From: Stomoxys calcitrans
Taxonomy: Eukaryota; Arthropoda; Insecta; Diptera; Muscidae
Assembly: GCF_963082655.1 (NCBI RefSeq)
Contig: NC_081555.1
Coordinates: 175,435,896-175,499,895 of the forward strand
Reading direction: 5' to 3'
Length of the DNA: 64,000 bases
Shown here: piece after piece, positions 47,011 to 58,025 of the stretch
Position numbering within the stretch: the stretch's first letter is position 1
Layout of the letters: every line of letters starts with the position of its first letter
Made by a program: the position numbers and the translations under genes
Notes under the pieces: generated by a model
Told to the model about the DNA's origin: nothing
Seen by the model: the letters and a program-made list of their open reading frames with translations, nothing else
Databases searched by the model: none

Positions 47011-47439
47011 GGATTCGGGAAGGGCCAATAGGCATAAATTCCTCCATCCTTTGTACACATGCTTCACAAAATTGTAAGTAATATTTATTTTTAAGGTTAA
47101 GCGAAATACACCGCGCCAGCTGCTCTGAAAAGGAAAGGATTTTCTGTCTCGCATTACTGGTTGATCCGATTTTCTTGAAAGATTCAGATTTTCTAGAATG
47201 GTCTGGAAGGAAAAATGGGCTTGGACCTGAGCTTGCTTTTCATAAAATTCAGATTTCGATTATCTTTTCTTTTTTATGATAATCTAACTTCAATAAAATT
47301 TTCCATAAAAATCTTAATGCAACATATATCGCCTTTTACCAACTCCCTTAATGGATTCAGCTTCGACACTTCAATTTCTGCACAACATTATCTTCAGGCA
47401 GAAACCAAGGTTTCTATTCGCGAGATCCAATAGGAGGAA

Positions 47440-47594
47440 AAAATCATACCATTGATACGACGAAGTCTAGTATCCAAGTGGCAATTTTATGTTGATACAA
47501 TTCGTCTTTGGAATACTCTTCCATTTAATTTACAGAGCATCAACACTATTACATTTAAAGTCAGACTTAAAGTCTTTCTCCTAGAACATTGAAC
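47440..47594 (+). pseudogene. Non-LTR ORF2 C-terminal relic
   Basis: The plus-strand reading gives FYVDTIRLWNTLPFNLQSI then TFKVRLKVFLLEH and a stop. A V-RLWN-LP motif followed by FK-RL is typical of the very C-terminus of jockey-like reverse-transcriptase proteins; the relic at 9060-9180 has the same kind of end. No upstream RT motif is evident, although a frame at 47215-47433 precedes it. Confidence 0.65.
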
Positions 47595-48455
47595 AACATA
47601 CGTTAATGTAAAAATTATGATTATCTTGTTTAATTTCAAATGATTGGCTTGTTCCTTTCTCTTCCCCCAACTTTGAGCTTGTTTACTCAGCTGGACGTTA
47701 AAAGAATACCTCTTATTCTTATTCCTACAACTTGCCTTGGAGCTTGTTCGCTAGCTCGGATCGTAGGCGTATTCTTCCCATACGCGGAAATTCCCCTACA
47801 ACCTCTCCTTGGCTTCGTTCGCTCAGCCGATTTTCTAAACCGACCAAACCGGTTTTGAACAGATTTTGTAGAATGGCCCTGTCGTAATCGTAGGGTACTT
47901 ATTTTTGGATTACTAAGAAAGGGTGGACCCTTCCCCATACCATAGTTTCCCAAAACGCCAAATCTTGGAAATGGGTGAACCGATTCAAGCGAAGTTTAGT
48001 TGGTAATCTCTTAGTACCTCAAACACACGATATCTGATAATTATTTCAGAAGTTACGAAACCTGGGGGAGGGACCCCTCAAAAACACACCAAACGGGCAT
48101 TTAGACCGATCTGCACAATATACGACTCAAATGAAAGGTAAGAATCTAGTGTCTAACCTTAGCATGAAGTGTATGAGTGCAGTCCTACTTCCAAATTCAG
48201 AAAATAAACGAAATGTGCATGGTAATAGATTAGGTATCTAGTTCTAGTATCCGGGTAGGATTGCAGTATCCCAACGGACGTACGCGTATAGACCGATCAG
48301 GTAAATATGGGTTTGATGTAGAAGGTAGTTAAGTGTTGAGTCTGACTGTGACTTCCACATTTCAGACCATTCATTTCAGAGGCTACCTCGCCCAAAACCA
48401 TTCAAACGAACATGTAGCTCCATAAGGGCAATATGGGACTTAATGTTACAAATTT
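47595..48455. repeat. GGGACTCAAATGAAAGG-family units and unassigned DNA
   Basis: From 47870 on, diverged units appear ('cacaatatacgactcaaatg' near 48114, 'gggcaatatgggacttaatg' near 48427). 47595-47870 is unassigned; its minus-strand frame has no domain. Confidence 0.55.
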
Positions 48456-49325
48456 TACACACACTTTTCTTTTAATAACATTTCGCATAATTTTTTTTAC
48501 AATTTTCTTTTTAATCTAATTTGGACCATTTTTTCCAAGAAGTCGCTTAACAATATTGCAATGGAGACTTTTTTCATTAATTTTTTTTTTCGTTTTGCTT
48601 TCCTCTGTCTTTTTTTTTTGGTTTTGTTTTCATGGCACTTCCTTATTTTAAATCCCCCACTTTGTTGTTCGGACATAACAAGGATACATTATGTATTCCA
48701 TAGTCAGTCGTCAGTCATTTATGGGAGGAAGTTGGCCCTTAGCATAAAATATGTTTTTGTTTTAGAAACTTTGGAAAAACGAAAGAAAAAAAACTGGAAC
48801 AACAGAACATCCTTAAATTCCTGCCGTGGTATTTCTACACCGAGAAACATTTTAGAAAAGTTTTTGGCATAGCTGAGAAGGCTTTTGGGGTGGTGGGGAA
48901 GTTTGCATGACTGGCTGGCTAGTTGGTTGTCGGTTTGGTGTTCATTGGTATCACAACGAGTATCTCTGCAGCGATAGTGTCAATTTGTAATTTACGAAGT
49001 ACATGAAACAAGCAACCAAGCGGCAGGCCGGACAGACTTTCAGCCAAACCAACCAACCTAGAAACTAAACTAACAACAACCAACAACATTTGCAGCAACG
49101 AGACCAGCAACATTGTTATAAAGTTGTTGTAGTTGGTAATAGTAAACCATGTTAAATGTTTTTAAAGTTATGTAAAGTGCAGTTATTGTTGTTGTTGTTG
49201 CTGGAGTTACTGATGTTGTTGTTGTTTTTTGCTGTTATTCCACAGAAAGAAAAAAACACTACAGCGACAACGATATTCAATACCCTGTGAACTTGGGGTT
49301 ATCCATAACCATATATCGCCCATTT

Positions 49326-49361
<36 letters not shown>

Positions 49362-50302
49362 TTATTGTAAGACCCTACCTTGCCATCATTTCTGCTTACA
49401 TGCCTCACTTTACCAATAACAACAAAGTTCAAGCCATGTAAAATTTATAGGAAAAGTGTTTAACATGAAAATCTCTATCACAGTTGTCCCAAGCTTTTGC
49501 TGTTGTTGCTGCTGCTGCAGTTGTTGCAAGCACCACACTATTGAAACTAGGGAGTATATCAAAGGCCACCTTTGAAATAAAGTTGCATTAATGCTACGGT
49601 TGAATGAATTAAATGCATGTCTGCTTACTTGGTGTTGGCTGTCATTTGAACCCAAAGTCATATTGGGTGGTAGGATAAGCCATTCGTATGGGTAGTACCC
49701 ATTGGGTACTAGTGAATTGTGGGTGGGAGATCCGTTTTTCCGCTTACTAAGGACCAAATAATGCATTTTATGTGGAACACTGAACATTGCCCTGCAATAG
49801 ATTGACGAACCAATCCACAATCGCTTTAAGGATCAACTGTAAACTACAAACTATCTGTAGAGAAGGTGAACCAGAGGAAAACAAGGCCTACATTAAAAAA
49901 AAAATGGAATAAATTGTCATGAAATTTTCCATAAATCAAATCTCAGAAGAAACGAAACTTTTTATGCCAATCCACAATCGTTTTAAGAACCATGATTCGC
50001 AACTGCAACCTACAAACTATCTGCAGAAAAGGTGTACCCAAGACGAACAGGGTAAAAAAAAAAAAATTCCAGTAAGTTTTGATGAAATTTTCCATCAAAT
50101 TTTGAATTTTTATAAAGGCACGAAATTCTTGATGAGATTAACATTTCGACCATATCCATAATAAAAGTTCCTTTCCAATTTTTCTGAAATTTCCAAAGAT
50201 AGTAGAGTTTTACCTCCTGGTAGAAGAGTTACTTCAGTTTTATATATTCGAAGGACGGGAGTCCAAGGTGAGATCGCTCTACAAGGTACTATAAGGTACT
50301 TT
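48456..50302. other. Non-coding DNA with poly(C) and GTT microsatellites
   Basis: Includes GTT runs near 49186-49225, a 33-base C homopolymer at 49328-49360, and TTG/CTG runs near 49496-49525. A short internal resemblance ('ccaatccacaatcg' plus 'aactacaaactatctg') links 49810-49860 with 49970-50030. No gene recognised. Confidence 0.5.
49328..49360. repeat. Poly(C) homopolymer, about 33 bases
   Basis: An uninterrupted C-run between 'tttgt' and 'gttattg'. Long C/G homopolymers are rare in AT-rich fly DNA; its true length may differ because assemblers collapse or extend such runs. Confidence 0.9.
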
Positions 50303-50410
50303 ATGCAAATTTTCCATGACCCTTCCACAAAGGAACATGGGCAAACTACTCACACATCCATGAGTGCCGTCCAAATCAAGTTTAAGCTCAATGTACCCTT
50401 ATGAGAACCT
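50303..50410 (-). mobile_element. SINE 3'-end fragment, copy 3
   Basis: It matches the part of the SINE at 60984-61100: 'gcaaattttccatgaccctt', 'ggaacatgggcaaactactc' and 'atgagtgccgtcc...caagtttaagctc'. The tRNA-like head is absent, so it is an incomplete copy. Confidence 0.75.
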
Positions 50411-50630
50411 TAAAACTCGAATCAGGTAAAATAAACCCAGGGGAACGCCCGACCCTGAACCCCTTCAAAACGGGCATGTAGACCGATGAGGATAATATAG
50501 GACTTAAATGAAAGGTAATTCCGAGTAAATCACGAATCTGTAATTAAAATTTGGAACCAAGTATCTGGTGGCTGCCCTCAAACAAAATAAACCCAAAACG
50601 AACATGTATGTCAATAGAGACAACATGAGC
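50411..50630. repeat. GGGACTCAAATGAAAGG-family unit
   Basis: It has 'gggcatgtagaccgatgagg', 'ataatataggacttaaatga' and 'aggtaattccgagta', the usual unit order. Confidence 0.7.
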
Positions 50631-50755
50631 AGGGCTGCGGAATCGACCGGAGTCAAGATTTTGAGGCCGGGGTAGAAGTCGGAGTCGGACTATTGAGCCA
50701 GAGTCAGAGACGGACTATTCAGCCAGAGTCAGAGTTCGGTTCGAAGTTGAGCGCT
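50631..50755. repeat. GACTCC-rich dispersed repeat, copy 2 (inverted)
   Basis: It begins 'agggctgcggaatcgaccgg' and continues with 'gtcggagtcggactatt' twice in variant form. The reverse complement matches 45780-45869. Confidence 0.8.
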
Positions 50756-50904
50756 CTTGCCCCGACTCCGGCTTAATATCCCGATTATTACATTTGGGTC
50801 AAATTAAGTTTTAGAATTCAGGGTGTATTTCCATTTCACAATTTGACTCCGAATATCAACATGTAAATACATCCCACAGTTTGCATAATCACCCCAAATA
50901 TTAT

Positions 50905-51645
50905 TGGACCCCATAAAGTATATATATATATATATTCTTGGTCTAAGTCGATCTACCCATGTCCGTCCGGCCATCTACCTATGAAAATTCAGTTAGCAGT
51001 CGAACGAAAAAAGATATCAGCTTGAAATTTTGCACACATACTTCTTATTGATGCTGTGGATTTGGAAATGGATCAGTACAGATTTAGATATAGCTCCTAT
51101 ATGCGAAGTCTGAACCGTTATTTTAAATGATTTTTAAAAACCTTCAAAATATACCCCCAGATATTTTTTCCAATTTGTTCCGTTTTTCCAATCCTCGATT
51201 ACTGGTTCTCGACTTGATATCTTGAGCCTCTAGAAGCTGCAAATATTATCCGATTGTGCTGAAATTTTGAAATTAGTGTTCCGTTATGACTTCCAACAAT
51301 CGTTACAAGTATGATCGAATTGGTGTATAACCTGATATTGCTTCCATATAAACCGATCTACCGATTTGAGATGTTGAGCCCCTAGAAACTGCTAAATATG
51401 GTCCAAATCGGTATATAACCTGATATAGCTTCCATACAAACCGATCCCCCGATTTGAATTCTTGATACCTAAGAAGCCGCAACTGTTGGCCGATTTTGAA
51501 GATATTTTGCACGTAGTGTTTTGTCATAACTTTCCACATCCATGGTATATATGGTCCAAATCAGTCTATTATCTGATGTAGCTCCCATTTAGACCCATGT
51601 CCTGATTAGCCTTCTTCTGCTACTAGAAGTTTAAATTTTTACCTG
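50905..51645 (+). mobile_element. DINE-1-like element, truncated
   Basis: It starts in the conserved 5' block ('ggaccccataaagtatatat', 'ttcttggtctaagtcgatct', then a reduced GTCY tract 'gtccgtccggcc'). It runs through three to four monomers ('aacctgatatagcttccata', 'aaaccgatc') to about 51645. The hairpin 3' end is not seen. Confidence 0.8.
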
Positions 51646-51734
51646 TTTTATTTACCGAATTTGGAGTTATGTTGTGAAGTGCCGCTTACATTCAATTTCG
51701 ATGTGTTGCAAGCGAAATTTCATTGTGAATATAT

Positions 51735-52070
51735 TCCAGCTCTTTGGCGATAGCTATAACAAAATGTTTGTTTCAGATTACCCGTTATCGGGCTTAAGAA
51801 TAATAACAGAAGCCGATGAGTTGCCGTACGTTCAATACAGAGGCTCATTTTTCATCTTTCTTGCTCTTTGGCGATAGCTATAATAAAATGTTTGAAACAT
51901 TTTCTCAAAAAGTTTTTATTCTACCTTTTCGCCAAATTCGCTTTTTGCACCTTCTCAAAATTCCAGATTAATTTCAGATTACCAGTTATCGGGCTTAAGA
52001 ATAATAATAGAAGCCGATGAATTGCCGTACGTTCAATGCAGAGGCTCATTTTTCATCTTTCTTGCTCATG
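51735..52070. repeat. Local tandem duplication, about 93-bp unit
   Basis: 'cagattacccgttatcgggc' to 'catctttcttgctc' occurs at about 51774-51866 and again at 51977-52067, about 90% alike and 203 bp apart. 'ctctttggcgatagctata' is also duplicated (about 51740 and 51866). Confidence 0.88.
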
Positions 52071-53830
52071 TTACTTAGCCAGACATCACCACACGCCATA
52101 TTCTGACATTTGCCAACGCCCTTGGGGAATCAAGATATATTGTACTTCATTTTTCGATAATATAAAGCGGGTCGACATTATCCTATGCCCCAATTTGGAA
52201 ATCAGATCTCGAAGATTTGTTTTAACGTATATTTATTCAAATTAATGCCTAAGGGAACTCCCCTACAAAAACCCGCCGAGCGGACATGTTCACCGAATTT
52301 GAATAAATGGGACTCAAATGAAAGGAATCTGATTTCGGTCAAGGATTGGCTGGGTGATCCCATTACTAAAAACTTCCTAAGCGAAGACACAAGTAAACCG
52401 ATCTGAATTAAATGGGACTAATCACGAACAGTATTTAGTAAAATGGAACTGATGTGGCATATTCATTGTGACATATTATTGGAAGACGGGCCAATGCCCT
52501 TTGAGAGGACATGTAGATCAATTAATTCTACCGATGGGTTGCCGTCTGTAAAAACTTGGAGGTTCATTACTGAGTGGGCTTCTTCGTGTTTTTCATCTTT
52601 TAAACCACTTGTTGGTTTGCCAGTGCACATCCTCCTCCAAAAGCCCTTGGAAACTTTTTCGATTTAAATTAATTTTTAGGGGACCTTCCCCTTCAAAAGG
52701 CCGCCAAGCGGATGTTGACCAAACTTGACAATATGAGACTCAAATAATAGATATTTGGGAGTAGATTTGGAATCTGACTTTAAAACTTGGGGATAAGGAC
52801 AGGAAGGTTGACACGATAAACCTACTGAGAGAAGACACATGTAGACCGATCTGGATTATATGGGACTAATGACGAAAATTATTCGGAAGTATAGAAAAAA
52901 TGTGACATCTTCATTGGGGTCAAGGACACCTAAATATACTTGTGATACGAAAAACCTACTAAGCGAGGACACATGTAAACTAATCTGGATTATTTGGATC
53001 TGGAAAATTGTTGGAAGTATAGTACAGATATGACATCTTCATTGGAGTTAAATTTTTAGGGGACCGCGCCAACGGTCATAAGCTTTGAGAGAACATATCA
53101 ACCATTCAGTTCAACCAATGGGCTGCCGACTGTTATAGACCTGAGGTTCATTACTGAAAGGGAATAATTTTCTCTTTTATATCTTTCTAGTACTCGATGG
53201 TATACTAGAAGCTGTGTTCGTTCTTTTAACCCCCTTGAGAAAAAAAAAAGAAACTATTTAGAAAGAGAGTGGTTGTTCGACTTTCTTGCAGAATATTACT
53301 CTGGAGAAACCCCGGTACTTGATGTTCTAAATATATAAAGCAGGCGGATCTTATCTTACGCACTAATTTAAAATGTCAGATCTCGGAGATTCGATTTAAG
53401 TAAGTATTTGGGGGACCTCCCCCTTCAAATCTCCACCGAGAGGACATGCAGGCCTATCTTGAGAAGGAACTTAAATAAAAGGTATTTGTGAGTAGATTTA
53501 GGTTGGATTGAAAAGAAGGTGCGGATATTAATCCGCACCTAAGCCAGTGTGAGTAGATTTGGAATCTGAAAAACCTTGTGATGATGACGAAAAATATATG
53601 AGAGTATAGAACATATATGGCATATTCTTTTGGAAACTTTTTGCCATCTTTTTGAAAGCCCTGCCAATTGCCAAAAACACTCAACATGGAATGTAGACCA
53701 ATTACTTCAACCGATGGGTTTCCGGCTGTTAAATATGTGAAGCTCATTAGGGAGTGAGATTCATTCTGCCATATTGCTAGACGCTCGAGGATGATTGACA
53801 TCTTCATACACCTAAATATACGTGTCTCTA
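52071..53830. repeat. Complex tandem repeat, about 590-bp units (GGGACTCAAATG family)
   Basis: The landmark 'gatgggttgccg' and its variants recur at about 52532, 53119 and 53712, followed each time by 'gaggttcattactgag'-like text and preceded by 'gaggacatgta'. In between lie 'gactcaaatgaaagg' or 'gactcaaataatagata' and 'agtagatttggaatctga'. Three diverged units are visible. Frames inside have no domain. Confidence 0.75.
53500..53548 (-). mobile_element. 49-bp dead-on-arrival non-LTR tail insertion with 12-bp target duplication
   Basis: GTGAGTAGATTT occurs at 53488-53499 and again at 53549-53560. Between them lies, on the minus strand, a shortened family-1 3' tail (ACTGGCTTAGGT, then GCGGATTAATATCCGCACC, then CTTTTCAATCCAACCT). 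The inner part of the usual tail is missing. Confidence 0.9.
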
Positions 53831-53954
53831 GCTCCGGAAGAATTCCTCAAACCTCCATTTGCTTAAGTTCTTCTCTGCTAGCCTCTAGAGGATTACAGAC
53901 AACTCCAGACGAAAAAAAGAATAGATGAGAGATAAAAACGAGCTGTATGACGAC

Positions 53955-54225
53955 GATAGCATAGTTACACGCATCAAAATATAAAGACTGCGTTGGCTAG
54001 GTCATGTTGTCAGAATGGATGAAGAAGCTCCAGCAAAGAAGTTTTTTGAAGGCAAACACGGTGGTACACGCAAACCGGGAAGACCAAAAGCCCGATGGAA
54101 AGATCAAGTTGTGGGAGATACCTCGAAACTTGGTATCAGAGATTTTAGAATGGGCGCAGAAGATCGAGGCGCTTGGAACGCTATTCTACGTTCGGCTAGT
54201 GGAACAAATATTCTGTCATAGCCAA
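53955..54225 (+). pseudogene. Non-LTR ORF2 C-terminal domain relic
   Basis: The plus-strand frame reads ELYDDDSIVTRIK, LRWLGHVVRMDEEAPAKKFF, GGTRKPGRPKARWKDQV and LGIRDFRMGAEDRGAWNAIL, then stops. This LRWLGHV...GRP-RWKD order is common at the C-terminus of endonuclease/reverse-transcriptase elements in insects. There is no RT domain upstream within the window, so the copy is 5' truncated. A more decayed relative lies at 19785-20100. Confidence 0.87.
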
Positions 54226-54289
54226 TTAAAGTAAAGTAAGATAGATAAAAATGTCCTGACCTTGTGTTTTTTTTTTTTTGGCTTTCTAG

Positions 54290-54659
54290 ACGACAGACAG
54301 ACAGATGTCTAGTTTTTGATCATGTCAGCCTCAATCCTCGATGACAACATACCATACAGACTTAAAGTTGCCTTTAACGACTTTTGCAGAAGCGGTGAGA
54401 ACTTCGAAGAAGAAGAGACTATAGAATACCTTTTTTGTGTATGTGTCCCTCACTAGCAGTCAGAAGGATTTCCACTTAAGGTTTTCATTTCTTTGAGAAC
54501 CTGCCTGATTTAGCGAATGTGAACATTCGCAAGTTAAAAGCGATCAACGGTAGGAATTAGAAGGCATCTTCCTTTTTCTGTTCCTGTGGTATCACAATGG
54601 ACAAAAACGTCCAAGTGAGTCTGATGGCAGGCTGCCACTTAAACCTAACCTAACCTAAC
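54290..54659 (+). pseudogene. Second non-LTR family (family 2): RNase H side and CCTAA tail
   Basis: Plus-strand pieces read CRSGENFEEEETIEYLFCVC, a zinc-knuckle-like segment after the RNase H region of R1/jockey-type ORF2, then FISLRTCL. The 3' part ('cctgtggtatcacaatgg', 'gtgagtctgatggcaggctg') is unlike family 1 but ends in the same CCTAACCTAACCTAAC. Confidence 0.8.
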
Positions 54660-56840
54660 TACAGCGATAATTTGGCGTTCTTTAAAAGAAGCAAAAAACA
54701 CCAAAACCACTATTTAGGAAAAAACTTCCTTAATAGCAAGTAAAACAATCTTTCAGTAAAAGATTTTTTTAAGTAAAAAATTTTTCATCTTGAACTTGTT
54801 TTTGCAAAGTTTTTTTAAAGTTTCTTACCCCAATCCCGGATCTAAATACGTATTGCCACTCAATATGTGATTAGTTTCGAAAAGTTCTTCAACTCTCTTT
54901 CATAGTACTCTTCCCAAATACTCTAAGGATAGTGAAGAGATTACATTACAAAAATTCTATTACGATAATTGCTAGGATAGAATTTTGATAGCCGTAGCTC
55001 CTTGGGATTTGTCACCATTCTTAAGAAGGATTATTTCAATCCTCAATGATGACAAACTGATTAATTCAAACTTTGGTATTAATATTGTCAAACAAATAAA
55101 ATCTAATTAAATTTATCCTCCTTCAAGGCCTGTTTCATCCCCTCATTTAAGAAAGAAACTGAAAATGTGCTGCTATGCTTGATCGCTGTCATTTCAATGC
55201 AGCATCTCTAACCATAACACCTTAACAACTATGCGCAACATCAATTTAAAATTAATTTCAATTTCTATTTCCAGAAACTACCAGACAAGGGAGGAAGAGA
55301 CCTAGAGGTTTATATTTTGTTGGGAGAATAATTCAAATGAATCCCCCAAAGTATTTATTACAAATTGTAATAAATTGGAAACAGGTCATCACAGGTAAGA
55401 AAATGAAGTTAGCTTTCACTCTTTCCCCTACCAAACGCGACACTTACCCCAAAAAGCCAAAACCTCCATTGGTTTTCCCACACCAACGAGATGTTCCAAT
55501 GAAGGCAACCAAGTATAACAAGTCATACTTTCATCCTTGGTGAGATACTCTCCCCTTTGACATGATAAGATATGTCACAATCCACGAAATTGAGATGCTG
55601 TCACTTTAAGGAAAACCAGAAAAGACGACCCCTTGGAACGTTGCTTAGCCTGCCAAGAAAGTTTGCAAAAAGTCCTAAAGGGGGAAATGGAATATATTGG
55701 ACGTGGAGGGAAAGAAAAGAGTGTTGGTAGGAAATGGCAAAAAGCATAACAGCCCAACTAACTGAATAATAACAACAACAACAAATGACAGCAACAGGAA
55801 CTCAAGGCAAAATGCCATAGCTTCTGTTTTACCTAAGCAGCAAATTTGTATGGCCTGAAACATACAATACAAGTGGTGGTTGGAAATGCTACATCCTGAA
55901 TTGTGTGACATCTCACAACTCGTAAAGGCCATGGGGGAGAGACAAAAATAAAAATAAAGTCATGAAGTAAATTGAAAAATATCATAATTTAGTTATTTGT
56001 TGCAAGGAGCTGCTCGCCTCCATCGGCATGTCAAGAGGTCCTTTCGGTCATCATTTTCGTGTTACTTCACTATTGTTGCCGTTTTTGTCTCTCCCCTCCA
56101 CCCTTCCCTTTTCCTTCCTTCCGCTTACTCACACTCTCATCCTGCAGATAGATAAAAACCAGCCAAATGTTGTTTACCAAGGACCGACCCTAGGTTCGAA
56201 GGTAAAAGTCGAAATCTCTCACCAGAGGGTTGCAGGAAGTAAATATTATGCTCTAAGTTTTGTAAACATTGTCAAGCTTTTAGTTGAGCAGCTACAATGA
56301 ACGTGAAGCGTCGCTTATGGAGAGAAGTAAACCTTGAGTGCTAGAGTTCCAACACATCCTGTTTGGATAGTTTATATCAACTCACTCATCTAGCCAGCCC
56401 ACCAATCAACCAACCAAAAACAGACGGCTAAAGTAAGCACTCAGAGTGTCAGTGCAACGAAACATGTAAATGCCATTAAGCTGGCCAAACTAAGCAGGCG
56501 AAAAAGGGGAAAGATGGTCGGGGGGATCAGGCGAAGAAACAAGTTTCCTACAATGAAAATAGGAAGAAAAACAAGCCAAGGGCAACATATACAAATGGAA
56601 GCTCCAGCAAAATAAAAATTTGACAAAATTGTTGTTGTTCAATTGGAAAAGATTTTTAATGAAAATTAAAACTCACAGCGATGCTCTTAGGAAAACCAAG
56701 ACTAGTTTTCTATACAATCCCGGTTAAAAACACTGAAATCCAATTTCACTAAAAAATTCACCGGTGGTGTAGAATGACATCCTGGTGAAACCAAGGCACC
56801 TCATTCTTTAACTCCCTTTTTAAAAAAGTGCGATAAGGGA
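54660..56840. other. Non-coding DNA, no recognised features
   Basis: AT-rich to neutral DNA. Small frames at 55337-55543, 55575-55932 and 56028-56300 have no domain and overlap on opposite strands. No transposon motif was seen. Confidence 0.45.
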
Positions 56841-57074
56841 GACGTGTGAACCAATTCATCCTAATTTATGGGGAAACGTTCCCCTATAACAGCCCGCCGA
56901 GGGAAAATTTGAACGATCTTGATTATATGCAAATCAAACGAAAGGTATTTGGTAGTATATTAAGAATGCGACATCGAAAAAGTGGTCCCACTCCAAAAAA
57001 CCTCTTTAGCGGACATATCTGGAAACCGACCTACACTATATGGGACTCAAAAATTGATTGGGAGTGTTGGTTAT
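56841..57074. repeat. GGGACTCAAATGAAAGG-family unit
   Basis: It has 'cagcccgccgagggaaaatt', 'atatgcaaatcaaacgaaag' and 'actatatgggactcaaa'. It is split by the inverted-duplication MITE and continues after 57683. Confidence 0.7.
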
Positions 57075-57682
57075 AAAGGGTGATTTTTTTGAGGTTAGGA
57101 TTTTCATGCATTAGTATTTGACAGATCACGTGGGATTTCAGACATGGTGTCAAAGAGAAAGATGCTCAGTATGCTTTGACATTTCATCATGAATAGACTT
57201 ACTAACGAGCAACGCTTGCAAATCATTGAATTTTATTACCAAAATCAGTGTTCGGTTCGAAATGTGTTCAAATTTTGACAAATTTTGTTCAGCGATGAGG
57301 CTCATTTCTGGTTGAATGGCTACATAAATAAACAAAATTGCCGCATTTGGAGTAAAGAGCAACCAGAAGCCGTTCAAGAACTGCCCATGCATCCCGAAAA
57401 ATGCACTGTTTGGTGTGGTTTGTACGCTGGTGGAATCATTGGACCGTATTTTTTCAAAGATGCTGTTGGACGCAACGTTACGGTGAATGAACACATTTCG
57501 AACCGAACACTGATTTTGGTAATAAAATTCAATGATTTGCAAGCGTTGCTCGTTAGTAAGTCTATTCATGATGAAATGTCAAAGCATACTGAGCGTCTTT
57601 CTCTTTGACACCATGTCTGAAATCCCACGTGATCTGTCAAATACTAATGCATGAAAATCCTAACCTCAAAAAAATCACCCTT
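57075..57682. mobile_element. Inverted-duplication mariner MITE, copy 2
   Basis: TA flanks at 57073-57074 and 57683-57684. The arms at 57075-57270 and 57488-57682 are nearly perfect inverted repeats, identical in design to the element at 12999-13605 and differing by only a few bases. The centre lies in the opposite orientation relative to the window. Confidence 0.95.
57271..57487 (+). pseudogene. Mariner-type transposase core fragment inside the MITE
   Basis: The plus-strand reading includes FSDEAHFWLNGYINKQNCR, QELPMHPEKCTVWCGLYAGG and IIGPYFFKDAVGRNVTVN. It keeps the first catalytic-aspartate region only. Compared with the copy at 13194-13410 there are very few changes (Val to Ile at NGYxNK, for instance). 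Confidence 0.92.
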
Positions 57683-57684
57683 TA

Positions 57685-57985
57685 TGAGGCATCTCTGTAT
57701 TGGATTAAGTTTATGGAGGCCGCGGCAAACTCTTCGATTTTTGAAGGGCCGAACCCCTTTGACAACCGTCAGATTTCCGAGGAGAGTTAAGCGGTTTTGG
57801 CAAATTTTTTTGGGTGTGGGGGACTCCCCTTTCAAAGGACCGCCGAGCGGACATATTTACCAATCTTAACAATATGCGATTCAAATGAAAGGTATTTGGT
57901 AGTAGATTGATAATAAAACATCCAAATTAGGGGCCAAGGACCAAAAAAATGGTCCCACTACAAAAGCCTCTAGAGCAAATAAGAG
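57685..57985. repeat. GGGACTCAAATGAAAGG-family unit, continuation
   Basis: Contains 'aaaggaccgccgagcggaca', 'acaatatgcgattcaaatga' and 'aggtatttggtagtagattg', the standard unit order. Confidence 0.75.
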
Positions 57986-58025
57986 GGCAACCTTTCTTAT
58001 TTCGGGATTAGAGAATACGAAAACA

